Assembly: GCA_963757395.1 (NCBI GenBank)
Contig: CAVWRK010000010.1
Coordinates: 248,001 to 312,000 of the forward strand
Direction of reading: 5' to 3'
Source: DATAOG01 sp963757395
GTDB taxonomy: Bacteria; Pseudomonadota; Alphaproteobacteria; Geminicoccales; Geminicoccaceae
Length of the DNA: 64,000 bases
Shown: positions 35,468 through 44,879 of the stretch, one piece after another
Layout of the letters: the number at the start of each line of letters is the position of its first letter
Numbering within the stretch: the first letter of the stretch is position 1
Program-made: the position numbers and the translations under genes
Notes under the pieces: generated by a model
Database searches by the model: none
What the model saw: only the letters and a program-made list of their open reading frames with translations
Told to the model about the DNA's origin: nothing

Positions 35468-37112
35468 ATGACCGCCCCGTTCGCCACCCACGAGGTCCGA
35501 AACCAGCCGCCGCCGCTCGAGAATTTCAACCTGTTCGAGCAGGACGCGGCGTTGCGCGAGGCGGTCGCGCGCGAGGGCGGTGGCTGGGGCGAGGCCCGGC
35601 TCGGCCGGTTCGGCGGCTGGCTCGGCCAGGCGGCGACGCTGGAGTTGGGTGAGCAGGCCAATCGGAATCCGCCGGTGCTGCACAGCCACGACCGCTTCGG
35701 CCATCGGATCGACGAGGTCGCGTTCCACCCCGCCTGGCACGAGCTGATGCGCCGGGGGGTCGCCGAGCAGATCCACGCGCTGCCCTGGGTCGATTCCCGC
35801 TCCGGCGCGCACGTCGTCCGCGCCGCCTCGGCGTTTCTGCTCAATCAGGTCGAGAGCGGCGTCTGCTGCCCGCTGGCCATGACCTTCGCGGCGCTGCCCG
35901 CGCTGCGCGAGGCGCCCCAGATCGCCGAGGCCTGGGCGCCCAAGATCCTGGCGGCCGACTACGACCCCGCCTCGCGACCGGTCGCGGCCAAGCGGGGCGC
36001 CCTGATCGGCATGGCGATGACCGAGAAGCAGGGTGGCTCGGACCTGCGCGCCAGCAGCACCCGGGCCGAGTTCGACCGACGACGGCGGCCACGTCCTGAT
36101 CGGCCACAAGTGGTTCTGCTCGGCGCCGATGTCGGATGCCTTCCTGACGCTCGCCCAGACCGCAGCCGGCCTGACCTGCTTCCTGGTGCCGCGCTGGCGC
36201 GCCGACGGCACGCGCAACAGGGTCCACATCCAACGCCTGAAGGACAAGCTCGGCAATCGCGCCAACGCCTCGGCCGAGATCGAGTACGCCGGCGCCGAGG
36301 CCCTGCTGATCGGCGAGCCGGGCCACGGCGTGCGCACGATCATCAAGATGGTCCACCACACCCGGCTCGACGCCGCGCTCAGCTCGGCCGCGCTGATGCG
36401 CCAGGCGCTCGCGCAGGCGCTCCACCACGCCGCCCACCGCAGCGCCTTCCAAAAGCGCCTGATCGACCAGCCCCTGATGAAGAGCGTGCTCGCCGATCTC
36501 GCGCTCGAGGCCGAGGCGGCGCTGGTCATGGCGATGCGTCTTGCTGGCGCCTTCGATGCCGCGCCGAGCGATCCGGCGGCGGCGAGCTTTGCCCGCCTCG
36601 CGACCGCGGTCGCCAAGTTCTGGATCTGCAAGCGCACGCCCGCGATGGTCGGCGAGGCGCTCGAATGCCTCGGCGGCAACGGCTATGTCGAGACCTCGAT
36701 CCTGCCGCGGCTGTACCGCGAAGCGCCGGTCAACTCGGTCTGGGAAGGCTCCGGCAACGTCGTCTGCCTGGACGCGCTGCGCACCCTGACCCGGGATCCG
36801 GGCGCCCAGGACGCCTTCATCGCCGAGCTCGAGCGGGCACGCGGCGCCGACCTCCGGCTCGACGCCTGGCTGGTCCGGCTCAAGAACTGCCTGCGCGACC
36901 AGGACGATCTCGAGGCGCAGGCGCGCCGCCTGGTCGAGCAGCTGGCGCTCGCGCTCCAGGGGGCCCTCCTGGTTCAGCACGCGCCCGCGGCGGTCGCGGA
37001 TGCCTTCTGCGCATCCCGCCTGGCCGACGGTGGCGCCCGGCAATTCGGAACCTTGCCGCGGGGCCTCGACCTGGCGGCAATCTGCGAGCGGGCACGGCCG
37101 AAGCTCACCTGA
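35468..37112 (+). CDS. aidB: AidB-type acyl-CoA dehydrogenase family protein, frameshifted
   Basis: The protein aligns from memory along its whole length with E. coli AidB: NQPPPLENFNLFEQDAALREAVAREG, LGEQANRNPPVLHSHDRFGHRIDEVAFHPAWHELM, GMAMTEKQGGSD, IGHKWFCSAPMSDAFLTLAQT, RLKDKLGNRANASAEIEY, ECLGGNGYVE, and LYREAPVNSVWEGSGNVVCLD. ATG 35468 follows GGGGAGAG. The frame is broken once near 36070 (one extra base between RAEF and DDGGHVLIGHKW). AidB is an FAD protein of the adaptive response to alkylating agents that binds DNA. With a single repaired base it would be full length (~547 residues). A sequencing indel is possible. Confidence 0.88.
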
Positions 37113-37316
37113 GAGGCACTGCCGCCGACGACTTGCGGCACCGTCGCACTCCATCACGCCCGAGACGCCGGTGACCGACGCCGTGCCAGCAATGGAATCT
37201 TAAGCTCTTAACCAATTCTTAACCATGTCGATGCCAAATTCCGCGCCGTGCATCGGCCCGCTAGTGCCGAAGGTCTGGCCACCGGTGCTCTCGGGTCGGG
37301 TTTTTGAGGAATTTGG

Positions 37317-37817
37317 ATGTCTGACAGCTCTAGGTGCCGACTGGCGCTTCTTGTCGTCGGACTCGCCGCCCTGACCCCGGCCGATGCGGCCGCGGCGGAG
37401 GCCACCGACAGCTTCCAGGTCAGCGCCACCGTGGATGCGGTCTGTCAGGTGTCCGCCTCCGACCTCGACTTTGGCACCTATGATCCGACGGCCGGCTCTC
37501 CGCACACGAGCACGACCACCATCGAGGTCACCTGCACGCCGGACGCCGCCTACGACGTCGGCCTCGACGCGGGCCTCGGCGCGGGCGCCACGGTTGCCAA
37601 CCGCATCATGACCAAGACGACCGACGAGCTCACCTACAGCCTGTTTCGGGAATCCACGCACACCGATGTCTGGGGCGAGACGATCGACACCGATACCGTC
37701 CCCGGAATCGGTGACGGCTCTGCCCAGAGCCTGACCGTCTACGGCCAGATTCCGGCCGGCCAGTTCGTCCCCACGGGCACCTACACCGACACGATCGGCG
37801 TCACCGTGACGTATTGA
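37317..37817 (+). CDS. SCPU-domain pilin subunit (Csu-type fimbria)
   Basis: The 166-residue exported protein has a signal peptide (LALLVVGLAALTPADAAAA), then FQVSATVDAVCQVSASDLDFGTYDPTAGSPHTSTTTIEVTCTPDAAYDVGLDAG, the spore coat protein U/SCPU fold with the family Cys pair, and a C-terminal beta strand (YTDTIGVTVTY) for donor-strand exchange. ATG 37317 follows TGAGGA. It is the first gene of a four-gene chaperone-usher operon and probably the major pilin of an archaic-type pilus. Confidence 0.92.
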   Translation: MSDSSRCRLALLVVGLAALTPADAAAAEATDSFQVSATVDAVCQVSASDLDFGTYDPTAGSPHTSTTTIEVTCTPDAAYDVGLDAGLGAGATVANRIMTKTTDELTYSLFRESTHTDVWGETIDTDTVPGIGDGSAQSLTVYGQIPAGQFVPTGTYTDTIGVTVTY

Positions 37818-37827
37818 GGAGAGCGAC

Positions 37828-38571
37828 GTGCGCGGTCTCGCCCTGACGATCCTGATTGCGGCCGCGGTCGCCGAGCTTGGCTGCAGCACCGGGCATGCCG
37901 GGGCGCTTCAAGTCAGCCCGCTCGGCGTGACCCTGTCCGAGAACCGGCCGATCGCGACCCTTCGGGTCCGCAACGTCGGCGATCGGCCAGCGCTCTTCGA
38001 GGCCGATACCTTCGCCTGGACGCAGTCGACCGGCGACGATGTCTATGCGCCGACCGGCGAGGTGATCGTGATCCCGCCGATCTTCAAACTCGCCCCGGGC
38101 GCGCAGCAGCTCCTGCGGATCGGCCTGCCCGAACGACTACCACCCTCCGACATCGAACGGGCTTATCGTGTGTTCCTGCGCGAAGTGCAGCCGGCCGAAG
38201 CGCCGGTCAACGGCCGCCTCCGCCTGCCGCTGCGGCTCGGCCTGCCGATCTTCGTTCGGCCGACCGTGGCGCGCCGGGGTCAACTGGCCTGGGATCTCGC
38301 CGGTCCGACCCGGAGCGGTCCGGTTCTTCGCGTCACCAATCGAAGCGGCCAACACGCCAAGATCACGTCGCTGCATCTGCTCACCGCGGCCGGTGAGGTC
38401 CTTAAGCAGATGCAGCTCTTGCAGTACTCGTTACCCGGTATGCAAGTCGATATCGGCCTGCCGCAGCTTGCTCAGGCGGAGGTCGTCAAAACCATTCGGG
38501 TGACCTTCGAGTTCGACGACAGCGTCCAGACGAGGGATCTCCCGGTGGCGAATGCGCCGGTTTCTGACTAG
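37828..38571 (+). CDS. Pilus periplasmic chaperone (PapD-like)
   Basis: About 247 residues, GTG start 10 bases after the pilin stop and preceded by GAGGAGAG. Signal peptide (LALTILIAAAVAELGCSTGHAGA), then the two-Ig chaperone with FEADTFAWTQSTGDDVYAPTGEVIVIPPIFKLAPGAQQLLRIGL, which holds the conserved subunit-binding strand and Arg/Lys cleft, and YRVFLREVQP. It binds and folds the SCPU subunits in the periplasm before delivery to the usher. The usher gene overlaps it by 20 bases, so translation is coupled. Confidence 0.93.
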   Translation: MRGLALTILIAAAVAELGCSTGHAGALQVSPLGVTLSENRPIATLRVRNVGDRPALFEADTFAWTQSTGDDVYAPTGEVIVIPPIFKLAPGAQQLLRIGLPERLPPSDIERAYRVFLREVQPAEAPVNGRLRLPLRLGLPIFVRPTVARRGQLAWDLAGPTRSGPVLRVTNRSGQHAKITSLHLLTAAGEVLKQMQLLQYSLPGMQVDIGLPQLAQAEVVKTIRVTFEFDDSVQTRDLPVANAPVSD

Positions 38572-40837
38572 TCTGGTCATGTGCGGCTGGTTGTCCGGAA
38601 CCGCGCACGGCAACGAGCCGGCCCCCCTGTTTCTGGCCGTCAGGCTCAATGGCATCGAGGCCGGGGCCATCTATCGCTTCGTCGAGCAGGACGGCGGGCT
38701 GTTCATCCGGGCCGAGGATCTCGGACGCCTCGGGATCAGGGCGGGCAGCGCTGCCGCCATCAGGTTCGATAGTGAAGACTACCTCGCCCTGGATGAGCTG
38801 CCCGGCCTGAACTATGCGGTCGACTGGCAGGCGACCACCGTCGACATCGACTGTGCGGCCGAGTGTTTTCGGCTGACCGTGCTGAGCGGCCGCCAGCGGC
38901 AGGCGGTCGCGCCGACCAGCGGCTCGAGCGGCTGGGTGGTCAACTATGACCTGTTGGCGGAAGTGATCGAGGGCGAAGCGCGACTTGCCGGCCTCGGCGA
39001 GGTCAACCTGTACACCCCGGACGGCACCGGCTTCACATCATTCCTCGCCCGCGATGGCGAGCGCCGCGAGGTGGTCCGGCTCGAAAGCGGCTGGACGGTG
39101 GATCAGCCGGACGCGCGGCGCAGCCTGCGGGTCGGCGATGCCGTGACGCGACCCGCGCGGTGGCAGTTGCCGTTTCGCTTCGGCGGCGCGCAGTTGGCGA
39201 GCGATCTGTCCCTCGAGCCGGGCTTCCTCGGGTTCGCGCTGCCCGAGGTCGCCGGCGCGACCGGGCTGCCATCGACGGTCGAGGTCTACGTCGACGGCGC
39301 CCGGCGTCTGCAGGAGCGGCTGCCCGGGGGCCCCTTCCGAATCACGGAGGTTCCGGTTTTCACCGGCCACGGCGAAGCGGAAGTGGTGGTCACCGATCTG
39401 CTCGGGCGCGAGCAGGTCATCACGGTGCCCTACTACGTCAGCCCGAAGCTGCTCACGCCGGGGCTGTCGACCTTCGCGCTCGCGGCGGGGGCGCTCCGCG
39501 ACGATTACGGCATCCAAAGCAATCACTACGACGAAGCCTTCGCAAGCTCGGCCTACCGCCTCGGGATCACGCCGTCGCTGACCGGCGAGGTCGGCGCCGA
39601 GGCCTCGGAGGACCGCCAGACCGCCGGTATGAACGCGACCTGGTTGCAGCCGTCGCTGGGCGTGTTCGACCTGTCGTTCGCCGGTAGCAGCTCGGGGCGC
39701 GGCACCGGCGGGCTGATCCAATACGGCTACGAATGGGCGGCGCGCGGCCTCAGCCTGAGCTTCGAGCAGCGCCTTGCGAGTCCCGACTTCACGCAGCTCG
39801 GCCTCAATCTCGACCGGCGGCCGCCCCGGCAGGTCACGCGCGTCGCGGTCGGCACGCAGGTCGGAAGCTGGGGCAGCGTCGCCGCCAACTATGCGATCTC
39901 GACCGAGCGCGACCGCAGCGATCGCGAGATCGTCGGTGCCAGCTACTCGATGCCGATCCGCGGCTTCGCCACGCTCAGCCTGAGCGGATTTCACGCGTTG
40001 CGCCCCCAGTCGGACACGACCATCGGGCTGCGCCTGACGGTGCCCCTCGGATCTCGGACCACCGGCTCGAGCTCGGTCAGCCTCAGCGACGGTGAGCTTG
40101 GGGCCTCGGCCGAGGTCCAGCGTCATCCCCCGTTCGCAGGCGGGTTCGGCTATCGCGCTCAAGTGGCTCGCGGACCCGTAGAGCGCACCGAGGCCGATCT
40201 TCTCTACAACTCGAGGTTCGCCGAGCTGCAGGCCGGCGTCGCCCGGCTGGGCGAGACCGAGGCCGCGCGCGTCGGGGTCAAGGGTGCTGCCGTGATGACC
40301 GATCAAGGCGCTTTCCTCAGCCGTCCCATTCAGGACAGCTTCGCGATCGTCGATACCGGCGGCCATGCCGACGTCGAGGTGCTGCATGACCATCGGCCGG
40401 TGGGTCGGACCGATTCGTCGGGCCGGCTGCTGGTGCCGGGCCTGCGCGCCTACGAGACCAACCGTCTCGAGATTCGCCCGGAGGATCTGCCGCTGGACAG
40501 CGCCTTTGCGCGCCAGACGATCGAGGTCGTGCCGGCGCGGCGCAGCGGGGTCGCGGTCGATTTCGGCGTGACCCCGGCGCGGGCCGCGCTCCTCACGGTG
40601 CTCGGCGAGGATGGCGCGCCCTTGCCGGCGGGCAGCTCGCTCTGGATCGAAGGCCAGGCAGACGGCCGCTTCCCGGTCGCCCGACAGGGCCGCGCCTACG
40701 TCACCGGACTGCGTTCCGGCAGCCGGATCCAGGCTCGGTCCGGCGAGCGCAGCTGCACCTTCGTGATCGACCGGGAGCCGCCCGCTGGGCCACTGCCGGC
40801 CATGGGGCCCTTCCGCTGCACGAGCGCGTCGCCGTGA
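38552..40837 (+). CDS. Outer-membrane usher (FimD/PapC type, archaic pilus)
   Basis: The 761-residue protein has a signal peptide (FLTSLVMCGWLSGTAHG), an N-terminal usher domain (APLFLAVRLNGIEAGAIYRFVEQDGGLFIRAEDLGRLGI), a beta-barrel core with the plug region (PEVAGATGLPSTVEVYVDGARRLQERLPGGPFRITEVPVFTGHGEAEVVVTDLLGR) and C-terminal domains ending in FVIDREPPAGPLPAMGPFRC. Length is on the short side for ushers, as in Csu-type systems. It forms the outer-membrane pore through which SCPU subunits are polymerised. It overlaps both neighbours, consistent with one operon. Confidence 0.95.
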   Translation: MRRFLTSLVMCGWLSGTAHGNEPAPLFLAVRLNGIEAGAIYRFVEQDGGLFIRAEDLGRLGIRAGSAAAIRFDSEDYLALDELPGLNYAVDWQATTVDIDCAAECFRLTVLSGRQRQAVAPTSGSSGWVVNYDLLAEVIEGEARLAGLGEVNLYTPDGTGFTSFLARDGERREVVRLESGWTVDQPDARRSLRVGDAVTRPARWQLPFRFGGAQLASDLSLEPGFLGFALPEVAGATGLPSTVEVYVDGARRLQERLPGGPFRITEVPVFTGHGEAEVVVTDLLGREQVITVPYYVSPKLLTPGLSTFALAAGALRDDYGIQSNHYDEAFASSAYRLGITPSLTGEVGAEASEDRQTAGMNATWLQPSLGVFDLSFAGSSSGRGTGGLIQYGYEWAARGLSLSFEQRLASPDFTQLGLNLDRRPPRQVTRVAVGTQVGSWGSVAANYAISTERDRSDREIVGASYSMPIRGFATLSLSGFHALRPQSDTTIGLRLTVPLGSRTTGSSSVSLSDGELGASAEVQRHPPFAGGFGYRAQVARGPVERTEADLLYNSRFAELQAGVARLGETEAARVGVKGAAVMTDQGAFLSRPIQDSFAIVDTGGHADVEVLHDHRPVGRTDSSGRLLVPGLRAYETNRLEIRPEDLPLDSAFARQTIEVVPARRSGVAVDFGVTPARAALLTVLGEDGAPLPAGSSLWIEGQADGRFPVARQGRAYVTGLRSGSRIQARSGERSCTFVIDREPPAGPLPAMGPFRCTSASP

Positions 40838-41331
40838 CCGGCCGCCTGATCGGCATCATCGGCCTCGGCCTGGGCCTCGTCTGCGCGGTCGTCGGCCGGG
40901 CCGAGGCCACCTGCGTTGGTCTCAATTGCAGCTGTTCGGTCGCGACCGGCGACCACAGCTTCGGCGTCTACGATCCGCTCTCGGGGCTGGCGAGCGACAG
41001 CACCAGCCTCGTCCAGGTGACCTGCAGCGCATTCATCCTGAGCGGCTCGGTCGCCTACGAGATCACGCTCGGCACCGGACAGAGCGGGACCTACGGCGCG
41101 CGGCGTCTGAGCCAGGGGAGCGCCGAGCTCGGCTACAACCTGTACACCGGCGCCGATCGCAGCGCCGTCTGGGGTGACGGCACCGGCGGCAGCTCGTCGG
41201 TGAGCGACAGCTATTCGCTGGCGCAGAGCCCGAGCACCCGGCAATACACCATCTACGGCCGGGTTCCGGGCGACCAGATCGTCCCGGCCGGCACCTACAC
41301 CGACATGATCGTGGTGACGGTGATCTACTAG
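40834..41331 (+). CDS. SCPU-domain pilin or tip subunit
   Basis: The 165-residue exported protein starts at a GTG that overlaps the usher stop (GTGA). Signal sequence (IGIIGLGLGLVCAVVGRAEA), then a SCPU domain with ATCVGLNCSCSVATGDHSFGVYDPLSG and the C-terminal strand YTDMIVVTVIY. It carries more Cys near the mature N-terminus (CVGLNCSC) than the first pilin. Its place as last gene suggests a tip or minor subunit; this is inference. Confidence 0.9.
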   Translation: MTGRLIGIIGLGLGLVCAVVGRAEATCVGLNCSCSVATGDHSFGVYDPLSGLASDSTSLVQVTCSAFILSGSVAYEITLGTGQSGTYGARRLSQGSAELGYNLYTGADRSAVWGDGTGGSSSVSDSYSLAQSPSTRQYTIYGRVPGDQIVPAGTYTDMIVVTVIY

Positions 41332-41333
41332 CG

Positions 41334-41362
41334 GGCGCCGGAGAAGGTCGTGTTCCGGCGCC
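41334..41362. terminator. Perfect 9-bp hairpin after the pilus operon
   Basis: GGCGCCGGA (41334-41342) and TCCGGCGCC (41354-41362) form a perfect stem with an 11-base loop, starting 3 bases after the last pilus stop codon and before the converging GGDEF-EAL gene. There is no T-run. It is a good bidirectional terminator candidate. Confidence 0.5.
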
Positions 41363-41409
41363 GGCCGGGCGCGGCCGCCAGCGACGCCGCCGGGCCGAGG
41401 CTCGTCGCT

Positions 41410-43425
41410 TCAGGCCGCCGACGAGGCTTCGTAGGCGCTCACCGGCAGCTCGGCCGCGACCGTGCCCCGGATGAACGCGTCGAGCTCGGCGGCCTCGAGC
41501 GGCCGGCTGAACAGGAAGCCCTGGAGCTCGGTACAACCCTGCTCCCGCAGCCAGTCGCACTGCTCGGCGGTCTCAATGCCCTCGGCGCAGACCTCCATGC
41601 CGAGCACGCGGCCGAGACCCATGATCGCGTGGACCATGGCGTCGGCCTGGTCGTGACGGCCGAGCGCCTTGGTCGACGAGCGCGCGATCTTGATCCGGTC
41701 GAACTTCTGCAGATAGCTGAGGCTCGAATAGCCGGTGCCGAAGTCGTCGATCGCGATCATGACCCCCAGCTGCTTGAGCCGGTCGAGGGTCTCGCAGGCC
41801 ATGTGGGTATCGCTCAAAAGCGCGCTCTCGGTGATCTCGAGCTCGAGGCGCTCGGGCGCGAGGCCGGTGTGCTCGAGCGTCTGCTGGATCAGGTCGACCA
41901 GATCGCGATGACGGAACTGCGCGGGCGACAGATTGACCGAGACCCGGATCCGGGGCCAGGCGGTCGCGCGCGCGCAGGCCTCGCGCAACACCCAGGCGCC
42001 GAGCGGCGCCATCAGGCCGATCTCCTCGGCGATCGGCAGGAACTCCCGCGGCTGGACCACGCCCTGGGTCGGATGCCGCCAGCGCAGCAGGGCCTCGAGG
42101 CCGACCACCGCCTGGGTCTCGGCCGCGATCTGCGGTTGATAATGGATCTCGAACTGGCCGGCGGCGAAGCCGCGCCAGAGGTCCGCTTCGAAGGCGGTAC
42201 GCTCGCGCAGCTCGGCGCCCATGTCCGGATCGAACCGGCGACAGCTGCCGGAGCCTTCGCCCTTGGCCCAGCGCAGCGCGATGTCGGCGTGCTTCAACAG
42301 ATCGTCGGCCGTGGCGCCGTCCTCGGGGATCAGGACGATCCCGATCCCGGCGGTTACGTTCAAGGTACGGCCCTCGATCTCGAGCGGCTCGGCGAGGGTG
42401 CTCAGCAGCTCCCGGCCGAGCGCCTCGGCGCCGCCGGCGTCGAGGCGCTGGCCGAGGATCGCGAACTCGTCGCCGCCGATCCGGGCGACCAGGTCGGCCC
42501 GGCCGACGGCGGCGCGCAGCCGTTCGCCGCAGGCCCGGATCAGCTGATCGCCGACCACCGGGCCGATCGTGTCGTTGACCTCGCTGAACCGATCCAGGTT
42601 GAGGCACAGCAAGGCCGCCCGCTCGCCATGTCGAGCGCGCGCCAGCGCCTGGCTGAGACGCTCGTGGAGCTCGCCCCGATGCGGCAGGCCGGTCATCGGA
42701 TCGTGCGCCGCCAGATGGCGGGCCTGCGCCTCCGCAACCGCCGCGCGGGTGACGTCGGTGCCGATGCCGCGGAAGCCGGTCAGCCGGCCCGCCCGGTCGT
42801 GGACCGGCCAGCCGCTGATCTGCAGGTGTCGCTGCTCGCCGCTGCCATCGGTGATCCGGAATTCGAACGCCTGGAAGGCGCGGCCGCGGACCAGATCGGC
42901 ACGGTGGCGCACCCAGGCCTCGTCATCGACCAGCGGGCCGCCCGACCGCCAGGGCGCCCGCGCCCGCGCCAGCTCGAGGAGCGCCTCCGGCGCCTGCTCC
43001 GACACCATCGTCAGCTGCTGATCGGCATCGATCTCCCAGGACCATTCCGACGACGACCTGCCGGCCTGGCCGTCCGGCGCCGGTTCGGCGACCTTCGTTG
43101 CGGCCGGGCTGGCGCTCTCGGCCAGCCGGTCTTCGGCCGCCCGCCGGCGGGCCACCTCGGCGCCGAGCTCGTGCATGCGCCGGATCGCGAGGATGCCGAA
43201 CGCGATCGACATCACCACCGGCAGCGCCCAGAGCTCACCGAGCAGCCAACCCCACGTATGCGTCGACCAGCGGGCGAGCGGCCCGGGGATGTCGACGAGA
43301 GCCGCGATCACCGCCGTGCCGGCGACCAGCATGAGCACGGTCAGGAACTCGCTCCGTGCCGCCGGGCTGCCGAAGAGCCTGAGCGCGCGCGGGCTGAGAG
43401 GGGGCCGCCGCCGAGAGCTGTGCAT
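41410..43425 (-). CDS. PAS-GGDEF-EAL cyclic-di-GMP protein with altered EAL residue
   Basis: About 671 residues. Two membrane segments lie near the N-terminus (LTVLMLVAGTAVIAALV and LWALPVVMSIAFGILAI), followed by a PAS domain (about 120-235), a GGDEF domain with intact RIGGDEF, and an EAL domain with EALLRWRHP, VNLSPAQF, LELEITES and AIDDFGTGYSSL. The usual KIDRSF segment reads RIKIARSSTKAL, so the conserved Asp after Lys-Ile is Ala. ATG 43425 is chosen because the upstream frame is unlike the family. It converges with the pilus operon and could control it through cyclic-di-GMP; the link is by position only. Confidence 0.92.
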   Translation of the reverse strand: MHSSRRRPPLSPRALRLFGSPAARSEFLTVLMLVAGTAVIAALVDIPGPLARWSTHTWGWLLGELWALPVVMSIAFGILAIRRMHELGAEVARRRAAEDRLAESASPAATKVAEPAPDGQAGRSSSEWSWEIDADQQLTMVSEQAPEALLELARARAPWRSGGPLVDDEAWVRHRADLVRGRAFQAFEFRITDGSGEQRHLQISGWPVHDRAGRLTGFRGIGTDVTRAAVAEAQARHLAAHDPMTGLPHRGELHERLSQALARARHGERAALLCLNLDRFSEVNDTIGPVVGDQLIRACGERLRAAVGRADLVARIGGDEFAILGQRLDAGGAEALGRELLSTLAEPLEIEGRTLNVTAGIGIVLIPEDGATADDLLKHADIALRWAKGEGSGSCRRFDPDMGAELRERTAFEADLWRGFAAGQFEIHYQPQIAAETQAVVGLEALLRWRHPTQGVVQPREFLPIAEEIGLMAPLGAWVLREACARATAWPRIRVSVNLSPAQFRHRDLVDLIQQTLEHTGLAPERLELEITESALLSDTHMACETLDRLKQLGVMIAIDDFGTGYSSLSYLQKFDRIKIARSSTKALGRHDQADAMVHAIMGLGRVLGMEVCAEGIETAEQCDWLREQGCTELQGFLFSRPLEAAELDAFIRGTVAAELPVSAYEASSAA

Positions 43426-43619
43426 GATGACGTGCCGCCCGTGCCAGGATGATGTCCGAGAGGCCAAGTGTCCGCCCCCCGCGCTTAACAAAGCCTGTAT
43501 GGCGGCTCCGCCCTGGAGCGATCGGCGCGCGTACCCGTTCCGGCGCGGGGCGGTGGTTGCTGGCAGAGACGACGCGCGCTAACATAGCTAGCAGGATACC
43601 AACTTCGAAGACGCGTGGA

Positions 43620-44060
43620 ATGGCCGCTACCCAGATCGCGTTTCGCAGCTCGGCCGAAGTGCGCGAGGCGCTGCGCCAGCTGGCGCGCCGGCAGGGCCGC
43701 AGCATGCAGGCGGTGCTGGACGACATCTGCCGCCGCGCGCTCGCGAGCGACGGCGGGGTGCCGACCCTCGCCGGCGTCATCCGGTGTCTTCGCCAGCACG
43801 AGGACGAGCTCGGGCGACTGGGCATCAAGCAGCTCTACGTCTATGGCTCGGTGGCGCGTGGCGAGGCACGCCCCTGGAGCGACGTCGACCTGTTCGCGGA
43901 CCTGGCGGACGAGGCACGCTGGAACATCGTTCGCTGGGGGCACGTGCTCGACCGTCTGCAGGAGATCCTCGCCCGCCGGGTCGATTTCACCGCCCGCCGC
44001 TCGCTGCCGGACGACGTGCGGCGTCGCGCCGACGGCGAAGCCGTGGCGGTGTTCGCGTGA
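43620..44060 (+). CDS. MNT nucleotidyltransferase fused to an N-terminal ribbon-helix-helix segment
   Basis: About 146 residues. Residues ~5-45 (IAFRSSAEVREALRQLARRQGRSMQAVLDDICRRALAS) read as a ribbon-helix-helix type DNA-binding segment. Residues ~70-146 are a minimal nucleotidyltransferase with YGSVARGEARPWSDVDLFADL, the GSxxxGxxxxxSDxDL active-site motif, and DFTARRSLPDDVRRR with the third acidic residue. The stop overlaps the HEPN start (GTGA). MNT antitoxins of HEPN/MNT pairs AMPylate the HEPN toxin. A DNA-binding segment in the same chain would allow self-repression. The ATG at 43620 has a weak ribosome site; earlier in-frame starts cannot be excluded. Confidence 0.8.
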   Translation: MAATQIAFRSSAEVREALRQLARRQGRSMQAVLDDICRRALASDGGVPTLAGVIRCLRQHEDELGRLGIKQLYVYGSVARGEARPWSDVDLFADLADEARWNIVRWGHVLDRLQEILARRVDFTARRSLPDDVRRRADGEAVAVFA

Positions 44061-44452
44061 GGCCGGAGGACCAGCTCGTCGCCGACATCGCAAGGCATGG
44101 CCGTCTCATCCTCGATGTCGTCCGGGACCTGGACGAGGCGGCCTTCGTCCAGCGCTTCGATGACGGCATCAACCCGTTCGCCGCGGCCATCTCGTTCGCG
44201 CTGGTCGCCATCGGTGAGGCGTGCCGACAGCTCGTTGGCGGTGGCGCTGACGCGAGCGGGCCGCCGCCGGCAACGATCGTCGCGGCGCATCCCGAGGTCG
44301 ACTGGCGCGGCTGGATCGGCCTGCGCAACGTCCTGACCCACGGCTATCATCGTCGCGACCCGCCGCTGATCTGGCGCGCGAGCGCCGAGCTCGCGGCCCT
44401 GGTTCAGGTCTGCGAGACATGGACGACACCGCGGACCGCAGCTGCACCGTGA
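44057..44452 (+). CDS. HEPN-domain toxin-like protein
   Basis: About 131 residues from GTG 44057, which overlaps the MNT stop by four bases. The HEPN ribonuclease motif Rx4-6H is present as RNVLTHGYHR near the C-terminal third, in the sequence WRGWIGLRNVLTHGYHRRDPPLIW typical of the DUF86/HepT type. Family members are RNases that are silenced by the partner MNT protein. The gene order here (MNT first, HEPN second) is one of the common arrangements. Confidence 0.85.
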   Translation: MRPEDQLVADIARHGRLILDVVRDLDEAAFVQRFDDGINPFAAAISFALVAIGEACRQLVGGGADASGPPPATIVAAHPEVDWRGWIGLRNVLTHGYHRRDPPLIWRASAELAALVQVCETWTTPRTAAAP

Positions 44453-44558
44453 TCTGTCCGAGTCGGGGGGCCATGTCCGAGGATCTACGGGACTCCGTCC
44501 GGACGGGCGACAGGTCAGCCAGCGCTGAGCACCTTCGAAGAACTCGAGCGTGCCATCC

Positions 44559-44879
44559 CTAGAAGCCGATGAAGAGGTAGTCGAGGGCGGCCATGATACG
44601 GTCGCGATCGCCCGCCAGGTTGACGAGCGCGTGGCGCAGATCGGCGACCGGCATGGTGGTCAGGGACGGGACGAGCAGGGCGTAGCCGTTCCCCACCACG
44701 GTGACGACCGGCAGGAGTCGGCCGGCGAAGGGCGGCATGGCGGCTTTCGGGGCGAGCGGCGCCACCACCCGATCATGCGCGGTGTCGGCAAGATCCGATT
44801 GCAGGATCATGACGAACGGCAGAGCGCGCCGGGCTCTTGCGACCGGGTTGTCGAAAACGTCAAACTGACGGTTCGTCAT
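44559..44879 (-). CDS. ccdB: CcdB-family toxin
   Basis: The 106-residue protein starts MTNRQFDVFDNPVARARRALPFVMILQSDLADTAHDRVVAPL, matches CcdB along its whole length and keeps the C-terminal DRIMAALDYLFIGF, equivalent to the gyrase-poisoning WGI-type end (the Trp-Gly-Ile residues are replaced by Phe-Ile-Gly-Phe). CcdB poisons DNA gyrase. It overlaps the end of the antitoxin gene by 20 bases. The altered C-terminus is common outside enterobacteria, so gyrase as target is likely but not certain. Confidence 0.88.
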   Translation of the reverse strand: MTNRQFDVFDNPVARARRALPFVMILQSDLADTAHDRVVAPLAPKAAMPPFAGRLLPVVTVVGNGYALLVPSLTTMPVADLRHALVNLAGDRDRIMAALDYLFIGF

